Source: Inia geoffrensis
Lineage: Eukaryota; Chordata; Mammalia; Artiodactyla; Iniidae
Reading direction: 5' to 3'
Assembly: GCA_036417435.1 (NCBI GenBank)
Contig: CM070900.1
Coordinates: forward strand, 123,272,315 to 123,336,314
Length of the DNA stretch: 64,000 nucleotides
In this document: in pieces, positions 24,399 through 36,419 of the stretch
Layout: each line of letters starts with the position of its first letter
Position numbering within the stretch: position 1 is the first letter of the stretch
The notes under the pieces: model-generated
What the model saw: the letters and a program-made list of their open reading frames with translations, nothing else
What the model was told of the DNA's origin: nothing
The model's database searches: none
Translations under genes and position numbers: made by a program

Positions 24399-26260
24399 AG
24401 AGCTGCAAATCAGCAGGAAGCAAGTGGAAATTTTTACAATGAACAGTTGAGAGATTTTTAAGATAATTTGTGCCTCTTCACTGCAGCTAACATCCCATGA
24501 GTAAAGGCAACAGTCCAGAGTCACATTTAAGCTGTTACCACACCCCTTGCGCTAGCTTAGTAACCAGGTAAAATTACAACTTTGTGTGTGTTCTTTTCAG
24601 GAAAAGCACTACAAAAATTTCATAAATTTCCAACAACTCTTCCATTTCTTTTTCCTTGGGCTTTTCATCAACCAATAAAAGCTGTGTCACCTCCACTAGT
24701 TTTCCATTTACCCCTGTCAGCAGAGCTACTCTCAACTCAACTCCCTTTACCATTCCATTCAAGATTTCACTCAACAAACTTGACAAAATCCCTAATGACT
24801 TCACATTAAGCCATTTTTACACTTGCATGTGATTGACTCCCTTAGAAATATGGCCCCAAGTCAGCTCTTTTGAAAAACAAAGGGGCCAGGGAAGGGAAAT
24901 GGTTAGAATCTTTCCTCCAATGACATAATTACAGTCAAGCTGGCAATGATGCAGGATGGAGACATAAAAATCAGTGCTTAGCTGTTAGTTTTATTATTTT
25001 CTAAATAACTCCCTCAAAATGCAGTAATAGAAGGCATCTGCTTTGCAAGAGCAAGCAGAATATCAAATGTATGTCCTTGGTCTGATTCAACCATTCATTC
25101 CTCTGAGGCAAATGAGCAAATCATTTAGTCAGCAATTACACTGAACCCAAAACACTTCCCAGCGAGAGAGCTGGACAGGCCCCGAAAGTCCACTGAAAGA
25201 ACAGGCAAGCACAGAATAACACTGTAAGCAAACGGGCACCTACAGAGAGGAGAAACCATGCCAGCACTGTGGGGGGAAAGAACCGTTTCCTTCTGGCAGG
25301 TTCACTTTCAGTCAAGTTCCATGCAAAGCAGCTTTGCCTGCAGAACGAGTGGGCAGATGTGGGCTCAAAACAAATGCTAAAATTGGGAGCACTTTCAGCC
25401 CACAGGCGGGCAATTTTCAAACTGAGAATACAGGAACAGACACTAGTGATGTGGGGCGTGCAGCGATGCTTGGACTGGTTGCACAGCCATGGCCCAAGAG
25501 AACGCTGATGTGGTAAGAGTCCCAAACACAGTGAGTGAGCTGCCCCATGGCTCTCCTTTCTTGCCTGCTGTCGGTTATGTTTTTTGTTGAGATCTCACCA
25601 TTGCGTGGAATCTGGATGTGAGCTGGGCTGATATTTGTGCTTTTTAGAAGGACCCAGGATAGCAGAAGGTGGGGACTTCGTGGTAGGAAGAAAGAGGGGC
25701 ACTAATGAATGTTGGGTGAGCCTGGAACAGATCTAGGGACTGGGTGGGGGTGAAACCAACTGCATTCTTTTTCCCTCCGAAGTTCACAGTCTTGCTCATT
25801 TTGAGGGATATTTCCTATTTCTCTTCTTTCCCTTCATGTCATTTAAAGTCCTCTTGCCAGGAAATATTGCAAGGCTGGCATTATAACTGCAATGACAATA
25901 AAACTGGACAAAGGTTACTAGCATTTTTCAAAGAGGGTACCCTGAAACTGTCTAGCTGGACAGCAGTGAGGGAGACCCATGACCTCGGTATGGGCCTAAT
26001 GGTGAAGCTGATCTCGTGCAATGAGGTTTGTGGAGTTGCATCCTGAGGTGAAAAGCAGAAACTGTACAAACTCTTGGCACAGGGCTTCTTATTCAAGTCT
26101 GCCAGCTGTCTTAAGTGTTACCATTATGCAAAGCACACGCAAACAACTTTCAAATTAAAGACAGATCATTGTCTCCCTTTACTTTGCCAACTGGAATTTT
26201 CAAGACTAGATAGCAGAGTTAAAACGGCAGCACTCTTGGCTTCTGTAGACATTCTGTGCA

Positions 26261-26267
26261 TGCGCGT

Positions 26268-26308
<41 letters not shown>
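26261..26308 (+). repeat. (CA)n microsatellite with CG-containing head
   Basis: Alternating purine-pyrimidine sequence: 'tgcgcgtgcg' then about 19 CA units. Potential Z-DNA former. Confidence 0.95.
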
Positions 26309-26309
<1 letters not shown>

Positions 26310-26869
26310 CTTGTCAGGCTCACACTGAAGTAAAGTGTTTCATCCATGACTTTTCTAGAACTATTCATGACCAGTACTGCCTATATACCAATGCAAAATA
26401 AAAGGAAAAATTAGATCTATAATTCCCTTATTTCACCTTTTCAGAAAAATGCTGAAGAGCTCCCTAGACCCCAGTATAATTCTAAGCTTTCTATTCACAG
26501 TGTCTCCTTTATGAGGATCCACAGGATAAATTATTCTCAAGTCTCAGGAGCAAGAAAAGATGTGCCTGCACACCAATCTATTCTTAGCTTTCAATATGAA
26601 TCACATAACTGATTACATTCAGAACCAAAATCAGAGTGACTTTAGGAACTGCAGAGGACCACACAGTACTCATTAGTTCACTAACCATACCCATGGCCTC
26701 ATACAATTTTCCTCCATTGCCTGATTTCCTTATCTATTTTAGTTTTAATCCAGTGTACCATGTGCCTCTTTGAACTACCATCTTAAATACTTTCAAGAAA
26801 AAGACGGGAAGTAAATACATTAAAAATAATCAGAAGACAGCTACAGAAAGAGAAAAAAAATCAAGATGC

Positions 26870-27094
26870 TGGGCTTCCCTGGTGGCGCAGTGGTTGAGAG
26901 TCCGCCTGCCAATGCAGGGGACACGGGTTCGCGTCCCCGTCCGGGAAGATCCCACATGCCACGTAGCGGCTGGGCCCGTGAGCCATGGCCGCTGAGCCTT
27001 CGCGTCGAGTCTGTGCTCCACGACGGGAGAGGCCACAACAGTGAGAGGCCCACTTACCACCAAAAACAAAAAAAAACAAAAAAAACAAAAAAAA
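26870..27094 (+). mobile_element. CHR-type SINE, short form
   Basis: Head 'gggcttccctggtggcgcag', GC-rich body, and a tail of A runs punctuated by C. The target-site duplication CAAGATGC occurs at 26862-26869 and 27095-27102. Confidence 0.96.
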
Positions 27095-28099
27095 CAAGAT
27101 GCAATGAGGTGGCCAAAAACAAAGTGTTTAATAGAAGGATGCTGGAGGGGGGCGGAAATCATGGTAAAAATGAGAGATAAAGGGGCACATATTAGTGGGT
27201 AGACATGACTAAGACACACGGGGCAGAGGAGCGGGCATTTCTGGAGATGAAGTTGGCTCTAATGGGCTTCAACAAATGCCATGGGCCACACATGGACACA
27301 ACCCTGGAATGTCCCCACCTCCCACAGTGAGAGGAGCTCTGTATTTAACCTTGACCTGAAAACTGCAAAATCATATTTCTACCCCGCAAACCATGTGGAT
27401 AAACTGACCCTTGAAATTCTAACTGCAAATCATCTGTTTGGGGAAAATCCAGTGGAGAAACACAGGCATTAAGCCCTCAACTCTGGCTATTTCTCTAATG
27501 TGAGAAAGAACCTGCTATTCTGCCACACCATTATTCATGGACCCTCTCCATCTGCTGGGCCCTGGTCAGAAATGATCTGAGCTGCTACATAACAAGCTCT
27601 CTAGCTGATGCTAGCTGTGCCCACAATGATCCCTGATCCCACCTCTACCCAACACCTACACTGACAAGTCTTTGCAGCCTTTGTCAGTGTCATTCCCTGG
27701 GAGCTTGATCTGGTTCTTTCTCATTTATCTTGGTCTCCCCAAGTCTAACCTTTTTCCAGCTTATCATTCCTGGGGAAAAACTACTGATTCCTACCAGTGA
27801 GCACACCTCTATCTGAGACAGCAGGCCAAACAGATGTTATGATATGGCATTGGACCAACGCTGTGCACTTTGGGCTTGGACTTCAAAGACCAGAACTAGG
27901 GAACTTGGTGACCACTGTGGAACAATCCATGTGTAAGTTAAAGTGTAAGAATTAATCAAGATGGGTAATGGGCAGCTTGACTGAGGACCTTTAGAACTAT
28001 GACACGTACTTAGTCTACGATGTAGAAAGGAATAGATTTTTCGTTTGCTCCTCTATTCAAGAAAAAAGTTAATACCTATATTACTAAGCATTAGCCAAA

Positions 28100-29205
28100 T
28101 TAAAATGCAATCTCTGGGAAATTGCAAAAAAGGAGGAAGATTCTCACCGTACTCCTGTTAGGAGGCCACTATCAAAAGAAAGAAAATATTAAGTGTTGGC
28201 AAGGATGCAGAGAACTTGGAACCCTGTACACTGTTGATGGGAATGTAAATGATGTAGCCACTATTAAAAACAAAAATTTCCTCAAAACATTGAAAATAGA
28301 ATTACCATATCATCTAGCAATCTCACTTTTGGGTATATATGCAAAAAGAACTGAAAGCAGGATCTTGAAGAGATAACTGCATACACATGTACACTGCAGT
28401 ATTATTCACAGTAGCCAAGAGATGGAAGCAACCCAAATGTCCATTAATAGAGGAATGGATAAAGAAAATATGGAGTATATATACAATGGAATATTGTTCA
28501 GCCTTAAGAAAGAAGAAGATCCCGGCACATGTTACAGCATGGATGAACCTTGAGGACATTATGCTACGTGAAATAAGCCAGTCACAAAAAGGCAAATACT
28601 GTGTGATTTCACTTATATGAGGCATATAAAATAGTCAAACTTGGGACTTGCCTGGTGGCGCAGTGCTTAAGAATCCGCCTGCCAATGCAGGGGACGTGGG
28701 TTCAAGCCCTGGTCCGGGAAGATCCCACATGTCGTGGAGCAACTAAGCCCGTGTGCCACAACTAATGAGCCTGCGCTGTAGAGCCCGCGAGCCACAACTA
28801 CTGAGCCCACATGCCACAACTACTGAAGTTTGCGTGCCACAACTACTGAAGTCTGCGTGCTTAGGGCCCGTGCTCAGCAACAAGACAAGCCATCACAATG
28901 AGAAGCCCACACACCACAACGAAGGGTAGCCCCCGCTCACCACAACTAGAGAAAGCCTGCACGCAGCAATGAAGACCCAACGCAGCCAAAAGTAAATAAA
29001 TAAATTTTTTTTAAAAAGCAATCAAACTCATAGAAACAGAAAGAAGATGGTGGTTGCCAAGGGCTGGGGGTAGGGAGAAAGGCGGAGTTGTTCAATGGAT
29101 ATAGAGTTTCAGTTTTGCAAGATGAAAAAGTTCTAAGTATGTATTGCACAACAATGCGAATATACTTAACACCACTGAACTGTACACTTAATGACTAAGA
29201 TGGCC
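28100..29205 (+). mobile_element. Old L1 3' end, split by a SINE
   Basis: Sense L1: 'agtgttggcaaggatgcaga', 'gtagccaagagatggaagca' and 'gaaataagccagtcacaaaa'. The SINE at 28642-29021 interrupts it, and L1 resumes with 'catagaaacagaaagaagat', 'ggttgccaagggctgggggt' and 'ccactgaactgtacacttaa'. Confidence 0.88.
28642..29021 (+). mobile_element. CHR-type SINE, long form, nested in L1
   Basis: Head 'ttgcctggtggcgcagtgct', then repeated 'ccacaactactga' units, 'gagaagcccacacaccacaa', 'gaagacccaacgcagccaaa' and a TAAA-type tail. A short target-site duplication TCAAACT is at 28635-28641 and 29022-29028. The two L1 halves rejoin across it. Confidence 0.93.
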
Positions 29206-29504
29206 AAAAAGAAGGAGGAGGAAGAGGAGGATTCTTCAGGAGAGTTTCAGAAAGTTTACTAGACGCTAGAAAGCCCCAGGAAGACTAGTAGCAGGGTTTC
29301 CTCTACAGAGCTGCACATGGCATCAAAACTGGACAAAAGCTGCCCCTTCAGAAGCAGTGGTCACTCCTGCTCTCAGAAATGGGTTTCACCACTGGGGGTT
29401 ACCATCAGCTCTTTGCTCATAGGTTCTCTTTGCCCATAAGTTTGCCTGTTTCCTCCGTCCAGCTGAGACAGGAAGGAAAAGGGCAGAGCACAACCCTTAA
29501 AAGA

Positions 29505-29990
29505 ATGACACAACCATGTAGAACAGGATACCACAAAAAAAAGTTAGAACCTACTAAGCCCAAGATGGTGGAAGATCCGACTCCCAGGAGACCTTGAGCC
29601 TCATTATACACCCATTGTAATGCATTAACACACTAAATGACACACCCACCAGTGCCATGACAGTTCCGAGGCTGACCATAAAAGGCCAAAAAGTGGGCGG
29701 TGGCCCAATTCCTGGAAATCTCTGCTCCTTCCCCAAAGTAGCTGGAATAATCCTCCCACTCGTTAGCCTATGAAATTACCCAGCCCATAAAAACTAACAG
29801 CCCCAACACCAGGGGCCACCTCTCTCGCCTTCTGTCTATGGAGTGTGTATCTCTCTAAATAAACCTGCCTTCCCTTTACTATGGCTCACTCTTGAATTCT
29901 TTCTTGTGCGTAGCCAGGGACCCTCACTTGGCGGCCTGTCCCAGGGACTCACTTGAGACCTGGGACATGACCATCCTCTGGTGCCCCATT
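29505..29990 (+). mobile_element. Solo LTR of a class I endogenous retrovirus
   Basis: Gammaretrovirus-type LTR features in order: 'ccaagatggtggaagatccg', 'gaccttgagcctcattatac', 'ccagtgccatgacagttccg', a CATAAAA TATA-like box near 29788, the poly(A) signal AATAAA near 29860, and a downstream GT-rich region ('cttgaattctttcttgtgcg'). There is no gag, pol or env sequence, so the provirus has recombined to a solo LTR. Exact ends are uncertain. Confidence 0.75.
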
Positions 29991-30009
29991 TTTTCCCCAC
30001 AACACAACC

Positions 30010-30250
30010 CATTTATCCATTCTTCTTGGCTCATGTCAATGACACTTCCTGATTCTGCTCAAACATTATCTTCCCCGCTTTTCACCTTCTGGAGCACTCC
30101 ATCTATACCTCTTATACCATCTGCCTTTATACTTATGTTTTGTCCACCTTCTCCAGGGAACTATGTATAAGGGAACCATCTTATTTACCATTATGGACCC
30201 TGTAGCACAGCAACTTGCACAGAGAAGGCGGTCACACAATGACTCCTGAA
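30010..30250 (+). repeat. L2 LINE 3' fragment
   Basis: 'cccatttatccattcttctt', 'gctcaaacattatcttcccc' and 'accctgtagcacagcaactt' resemble the coding end and 3' UTR of L2. Diverged. Confidence 0.55.
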
Positions 30251-30950
30251 CAGACCTTACTGTGCTCTCATCCCAGCCTCAGGGACAATCAAACCAAAGC
30301 CTCAGTCACAAATGTCTGGCACTAAAATGCTTATTCCTAAAGCTCTTCTAACTCAAAATAACATGAGAAACCAGACTTACCTCCAGGTTTCCCCTCTCCT
30401 ATTTAATACAATCCAATAAAGGAGGGGGAAAGAACTTTCCATATTCTGAGAAGTTCCTGTGCTTCCCAGGGCGCTCTGGCCCAGAGGGGAGGTTTGAGAT
30501 AAGCCTCCCAAAGTCATTCCCACCATGGAGATTCCCAAGCACTGGCCTGGATCAAACCCCAGATGCGCCTGTCACCTTGTGCATCACCTCATTATTCCCA
30601 AGAAAAATCTATCCTGATTCTACTAAAGCTTGTTGTTCTAACGACTTTTTAATTATCTTCCCCCTTTCATCCTCCTGAGTTGCTAACGTGTCAATTTCAA
30701 GAACTTCTTGTTTAAATGGGTGCTCCTTTTGATGATGATAGCTGCTCCAGTTAAAATTCCATTAAGTACTTCACTCAGAAAGCTTATTTAAGTGATCGGA
30801 GCTAGAAACTACATAGAATCTTGAAGCAGGTACAAAAGTAGGGGTCTACGCTTCCACCTGGGTGATCCTCTTTAAAATCTGGACACTTTGTCTGACTTAT
30901 TGCCCAATTTTTTAATTATGTTATCAGTAAAGAAATCAGTTACTATATAG

Positions 30951-30975
30951 TAAAAAAAAAAAAAAAAAAAAAAAA
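30951..30975 (+). repeat. Poly(A) tract
   Basis: About 25 consecutive A. No recognisable element body upstream. Confidence 0.85.
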
Positions 30976-31129
30976 TGCTGTTTGCTAACTTGGCCGTGAA
31001 ATCTTTTTTATTTTCATCACAGAAACACTGGATTATAAAAGAATAAGGATCACCTCCTCCAACCCCTATGTTGTACCAAGCTGAGGAGGGTAGGGAGATG
31101 TGCCACAGGAATCCTTGATTAGTCCCCTG

Positions 31130-31530
31130 AGTGTTTTGATTGATTTATTCATTTAACAAAAATTTACTACCTGCCAGGCACTGGCCAAGGCACTGACAGT
31201 GCAGAGGTAAACAAGACAGACAAGGTTGCTGATCTCATGAGCTTATATGGGAAGACTGTCCAGGCAGAGGGATAAACAAGTGCAAAGGCCCTGAGGCAGA
31301 AATGACCCAGGTGTTTCTGAGACACAAAAAGGAAATCAATGTGACTGTAGCCTAGCAGATGAGGGAGCGTGGCAGGAGCAGGGGTTAAAGAGAGAGACAG
31401 CATCCAAGTCTCTTGAAGGCCTTGGGAAGACAAATGTGCTTTATTCTAAGTGTGATAGTGATAGGAAGTCATTAGAGAATCTAATCAGGAAACCAGATGA
31501 TCTAATTCACATTTTTAAAAACCACTTTGG
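31130..31530 (-). repeat. L2-like ancient LINE fragment
   Basis: 'gattgatttattcatttaac', 'ctgccaggcactggccaagg', 'gcaaaggccctgaggcagaa' and 'gaaggccttgggaagacaaa' follow the complement of a very common L2-associated 3' sequence. Confidence 0.6.
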
Positions 31531-32094
31531 TTGTGTCATGGAAAATGAACACTGTCTCAGACTTAACTTTTCTCCCTATATCTCTGTTGTAATAGAGAGT
31601 GTTGCCTTGGAAACTAAACTGAAGAAGTCATCTTAATGACCTAGCTTCCAGGCTAGGTCGTCACATGAGCAGGGAAAGGCTGGAAGCAGTACAGGTGCTT
31701 AAGGTAGACACTGGAGGAGGAGAAGGTTCTGAGGCTCAAGGTCACGGACGAGGACCATGGCAACCTATCTCTATGCCAAATATCATGCTATGCTCTTTAG
31801 CCAACCAGCTTTAATTCCACCAAGAACCTTCCAGGGATAACCCTTTAGATGACACCATTCTTCCACAGACAACTGACTGCAATTAGCCTTTTATCATAGA
31901 AGGCGGTTAACCTTGCTCTCCCTCCACAAAGGCTAGAGGGAACTACAGGAATTTTCTCTTCTAACTAGCCACTGTATTCATTCTACTTTCTATGCAGAAG
32001 TAGGAAAGTTGTAAAGAAAGGAAACTAGGGCTCCAGGAGGAATGGTGGGGAAACAGGGAGCCAGCAAATGCGGGGTATGGCAGCTGGATAATAC

Positions 32095-32483
32095 CTCTTT
32101 GAATACTTCGTTTTAGCTTGTTACACAGATCCACGCGGGGGTTAACTACATGCTCTTCTACAGGTCCTGGGCTTTGTTCTGGAGAAGAAAGGCCTCGGCT
32201 AAGATCCAGCGGTACTTTACCAGTGTGTGGTGGTGGGGATGCAGCAGGGCTGTGAGTGGTGGTGGGACTGCTGGACGCCGAGGAGGTGGTCAGGTCCAAA
32301 GCTCCTATCCTTGAGTTCAAGGGAGAAGTCAAGGACAACTTTCTGGCCCTCACTGGGGAGGACGTTCTGGACACAGCCAGTGGTGGTGGGGAAGAGAATT
32401 TGCGACACAGGCGCGGGGATTTGCCATCCACCAAGTGTTCACCTCTGCTATTCTGGCTGGTAGCGAAAAACAATTCCAATGAC
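32095..32483 (-). CDS. RASGRF2: RASGRF2 exon: Pro/Ser-rich linker after REM
   Basis: At 389 bp this is the largest coding exon in the window. It reads [20 protein letters not shown], then low-complexity Ser/Pro/Thr sequence ([20 protein letters not shown], a Ser/Thr run, [12 protein letters not shown]) and ends with [13 protein letters not shown]. It joins the REM domain to the CDC25 domain. Several S-P and T-S-P sites suit proline-directed kinases (inference). The acceptor is cttatttttag/GTCATTGG and the donor is CAAAGAG/gtatta, with the last base beginning an Ala codon. Phase is 2 in and 1 out. The homopolymeric Ser tract is a likely spot for length variation between species. Confidence 0.98.
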
Positions 32484-32685
32484 CTAAAAATAAGAGCGAA
32501 AGCTATTAACAGGTTGTAGCCAAGTGAAAATGAGTCCCCCTGATGTCATTCAAGAATATGCTCCCTACATTAAAAGGCCACGGTATCATCACACTTCTGT
32601 TGCTGGATTCACCTTCATTTAAATGCTGCATGTATACCACACACTTGCCAAAGGAACACAGACACTATTTAGGCTTAGTCTAATC

Positions 32686-32770
32686 CCCTGCTACTAAACT
32701 GTGGTCCAAAGACACTCGTAACGGGCTCCACTCCAGACCTACTGAATCAGGGCCTGCAATTTAACAAAAA
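32686..32770 (+). repeat. MER5-like hAT fragment
   Basis: 'ctgtggtccaaagacactcg' and 'gacctactgaatcagggcct' match the middle of MER5-type elements. Only a fragment survives, 200 bp from the REM-linker exon. Confidence 0.55.
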
Positions 32771-33017
32771 AGGAGAAAGAGAAGCCCCAAACAATAGAGT
32801 TATCTTCCAAATATTCACAGAGCAAGCAAAGGCCACTTGGAAACTTCAACTGCTTCCCTCGGGAACTCTCTGTGACCTCGACTCCCCCCACTTCTACTGG
32901 CGGGGCCTGGCAAGTTCAAAGGCAAGCCAGTGCCCTGCAGAGCAGGGCTGCCCATCTGCACGGAGACCCAGGGACCAGGTGGGCCACACTTTCATCACAG
33001 GGTAGTGCCGGGCCTAC

Positions 33018-33266
33018 CTGACGGGGATAGAGGTGAAAGGCCTCTTGTATATGTCAGAAAGCTTCCCCAGCACCACGGCTGCCGTCGTGAAAATCCGATA
33101 GGTGTGCAGAAAGGTATTGAGGAAATCGATACTAAGAAACCGCAGGTCTGTCAGTCGCTCCAAGAGGCGCTCCACGCTGGCATAACGGATCTGGGGCACT
33201 TTGCAGGAGTTGAGTGTTTTACTGAAGCAAATGTCAGTGTCATCCTTGTGAAGACGGGCATCAGAC
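33018..33266 (-). CDS. RASGRF2: RASGRF2 exon: REM (RasGEF N-terminal) domain
   Basis: This 249-bp exon reads [20 protein letters not shown], then the hallmark REM stretch ([40 protein letters not shown]), and ends at KRPFTSIPV plus a split Arg. The REM domain packs against and stabilises the catalytic CDC25 domain in Ras exchange factors. The acceptor is cttgtgcgtag/GTCTGATG and the donor is CCCGTCAG/gtaggc. Phase is 2 in and 2 out. All the expected helices are open with no stop. Ala-Ala after IFTT and VVLGK differ mildly from the human form I recall. Confidence 0.98.
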
Positions 33267-33479
33267 CTACGCACAAGGCAGGAACATGAGGACAAAACCA
33301 GGGTGCGGCTGCCTCTCAGACCCTGAGTATCTCAATATTTGTAAATATATACTCGTGTCTGGGCTTCCCCTTACATTTGATGAAAGAGGTGATAGGACAT
33401 ATTACATACAACAAAGCAGGGCTGTAAAAACATCAAAGGTGCCATTATAATTTAGGAAGTTCAGAATTAATTGTGGAGA

Positions 33480-34080
33480 CATTGATCATTCATTTCATTC
33501 TGTGAATTCCTTCTGCAGGGGAGGAAAAATAATTTCCTCTCTACCCTCCTGAGTTGTTGGCTGAGACCCTGTGATAAAAGACAGATTAACAAGAGAAAAA
33601 TAAACACGTTTATTAACATGTATACCTCACGTATACATGGGAGATAACCAAGGGAAAATGAGAAACTCACAGAGGTGGCTTACAACTCAGACTTAAATAC
33701 CATCTTATAGGGAAAGGGAGGTGGCGGGTACGTAGGCCTCTCAGGGGAGAGTAAATGATTTTTAGGAAAGATGAATGAACCCTTAGAGTAGATGGAAGGT
33801 ATGATAGTTTGTAACAGTTTGCCTGGGTGTGATGTCGACATCTAGTCTCTCCTGTGACAGCTGTCTATCTTCCATGGTTGGTGACAACTGAGTTCCTTTT
33901 GGAGAATCTGTCTTCAGGCAGATGAGAAGAATTCAGAAAAATCCTCTCTCTGCATTTGATGTTTTTCAAGTGCCTATAACTCAACATAGTCAATATGCCA
34001 CAGTGGCATATTATAGGGTGGTATATTCTGCTACCCTTCACTTCTTTCTCTGGTTCAATCATGTTTTATTAGGAAATTAA
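33480..34080 (-). repeat. LTR-like interspersed repeat, family unassigned
   Basis: 'gagaaaaataaacacgttta', 'acatgtatacctcacgtata' and 'atgggagataaccaagggaa' recall an LTR-class repeat with its poly(A) signal on the minus strand. I cannot name the family, and no internal retroviral sequence is present. Confidence 0.4.
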
Positions 34081-34159
34081 ACCCAAAGCCCTATATAGGA
34101 CGGGCACTGCTTATGCCCTCAAATCAGAATATCAGAAGTGTGGTTAAAAAGTAGCAGGT

Positions 34160-34367
34160 TGGGGCTTCCCTGGTGGTGCAGTGGTTGAGAGTCCGCCTGC
34201 TGATGCAGGGGACACGGGTTCGTGTCCTGGTCTGGGAAGATCCCACCTGCCGCGGAGCGGCTGGGACCGTGAGCCGTGGCTGCTGAGCCTGCGCGTCCGG
34301 AGCCTGTGCTCCGCAACGGGAGAGGCCACAACAGTGAGAGGCCAATGTACCACAAAAAAAAAAAAAA
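34160..34367 (+). mobile_element. CHR-type SINE, short form
   Basis: Head 'gggcttccctggtggtgcag', full body and pure A tail. Perfect 14-bp target-site duplication AAAAAGTAGCAGGT at 34146-34159 and 34368-34381. Confidence 0.97.
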
Positions 34368-34429
34368 AAAAAGTAGCAGGTGACGTTCTCCCCACAGAGG
34401 GGTGGGGAGAAAGAGGAGACCCAAATACC

Positions 34430-34800
34430 ACTGCTGTTATCTGTGGTTATTTCTTTTTCTCGCTTCTAATTTTGTACATCTGTGCTTTCCCCCTTTTTTC
34501 TTGATTAAACTAATAGATTATATTATTAGGTATTCTCCCTCTGGAACCAGCTCTTTGATTGATCAATTCTACTGTTTTTCTATATTTTAATTTATTAATC
34601 TCCATTCTTATCTTAGTTATTTCCTTCCTACACTTTCCTACAGTTGATTTTTGTCATTCTTTTTCTAACTTCTTGAACGTTAGAAAAAGAATGCTTAATC
34701 CATTTCATTCTTTCTGGCTGATAAATGAATTTAAGGCCAACCATTTTCTGATTACAATTTAATCCATAAATTGTGTGAAATGTTGTGTTTTCCTTACATT
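34430..34800 (-). mobile_element. Old L1 ORF2 fragment (antisense)
   Basis: 'ctctggaaccagctctttga', 'tttctggctgataaatgaat' and similar T-rich antisense ORF2-like sequence. Highly diverged. Confidence 0.55.
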
Positions 34801-36400
34801 TTCAATATTCTGCAATGTTAAAAATGTCTTCATAAAGAAAGTAATGGCTGTAATATAGGCAGTCAACTCTTCTAAAGATTCCCCCTGAACAGTGCCCACC
34901 TGCCCACCTGCAATGCTGGGCTTTTCTCATTCTCTAAAACCTCCCACCTGGCTCCTCCTCAACCCATCACCCTGAGGCCCTCGCACTGGAAGCCTGCGGC
35001 AGCCTCTCCAGGTGGACAGCAAACTTGAGGGAAGATTCACACGGCAGCCCTCAAGATCCTTGGCTGTGCGCAGAGCCCTCAGCCCATGGTGCACCTTTGT
35101 TGGAAAGGGCAAAAGAAGCCGGCCAAGTTCATTAGATGAAAAGCTTGGAAGCTGAGGCTGAATCCAAGTGGGGCTCAAAGAAATGCATACCTTCGCTAGG
35201 ACTGCCCATAGCCTTCACATTCCCATCTGAGACCCCATGTCCCCCTTCATGGCAGCATGTCAGAACAGTCAATGAAGTCCTGGATTTCACCACTTGATTA
35301 AAGGATACACTACAGGGCCAGTGATGTTCAATGAGGCAGGTGCTTGCTAAGAATCAGCTGGCTTGTTGTGAGTGCCCTTAATTAGCCCTTTCAGCACTTC
35401 AAGGGATTTTAAGTTATATATTTGTTTTCTTTGGGATAAAAAGAAATCAATAGCTTCCTTAACTTGCTCTTGGAAACGTTCCACCCCAAAGTAAGTACAG
35501 TGCAGATGGAAGGACTTCATTTGCAGACTTGAAAGAGCATTTTAAATGAGTAGCTTACTTCTGGTGAGGAACTAAGGGTGGCCTGTTAGTTTTAGTCACA
35601 TCACTGATCTCAAAAATACATAAGTGCATCTTTTGAGATTCTTGAAAATAGCATGGCTCTTTTTTGTACTTAGTATGTGACCCTCAACCAACTTTACTTT
35701 TCTGGTTCTTAATCTTTCTCATTTGTTAAAAGACCTTAGAAACTTTTATGAATCAACCAGTCTGTCTAGAGGATGGCTAATCGAGGTAATCACTTTTTCT
35801 CCCACAATTTTCCCACCTAAAATCTCTATTTTCTAAGAAAACTGGTTGTGTCATGGAAAATGACACAGAAAACTGAGGGCAACTATTATTAAAAGAAAGC
35901 AAGCATTAGGCTACATACATAAAGCATAAAACATCACTTAAAGGGATATAATCACCTAATAAATGTCATGATTTTGCATTCTATTCGTAGTTTTGAGCTT
36001 TGCATCTTTTGACTATAATTACTTTAACCAAACACTAGAAGGAAAAAATATATTGTAGCCAACATGAAATTGAAACTGACTAATTGCACCACTGTCCTTC
36101 AAAATTATTATTACAGTTTCATTTTAAGAAAAGAAATTAAATATTAGGAAATTATTTAATTTTCTTTTATTACATTGAATGAAATCTTAATTTCCTAAGG
36201 GACCCTCAAGAAGATACAATGCGTTACTTAAGCCTCCTATGATAATAACAACTCCTTTTTGGTAAACACTTAAAAAAGTAATTTTGAGACATCAAACCCA
36301 AATCACCTGTTGTAATTAGTAAGTTTTAAAAGGAAGTGAGTGCCTGCAAAGTAATGCCATTAGGGTAGGATAATTTTTTCTTTTAACTCTGTAAAACATC

Positions 36401-36419
36401 TTTTTTTTTTTTTTTTTTT
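36401..36419 (+). repeat. Poly(T) tract
   Basis: 19 consecutive T, i.e. an A tract on the coding strand of RASGRF2. No element body recognised. Confidence 0.85.

Larger units (their letters stand above)
23752..32094 (-). other. RASGRF2: Intron, 8.3 kb
   Basis: Contains a hAT fragment, a CA microsatellite, a short CHR SINE, an L1 3' end split by a long SINE, a class I ERV solo LTR, L2 fragments and poly(A). About 24410-26250 and 27110-28000 look unique, with only chance ORFs. Confidence 0.85.

Noticed and set aside
25136..25525. 129-codon minus-strand ORF
   Set aside because: Cys/Phe/Leu-rich translation without a recognisable domain, with overlapping plus-strand ORFs over the same bases. 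It lies deep in an intron with no flanking splice phase that fits. Treated as chance.
31528..35866. Shared 20-mer 'ggttgtgtcatggaaaatga' at about 31529 and 35845
   Set aside because: The match does not extend beyond about 21 bp, and one copy lies in an L2-associated fragment. Probably coincidence or remnants of one old repeat.
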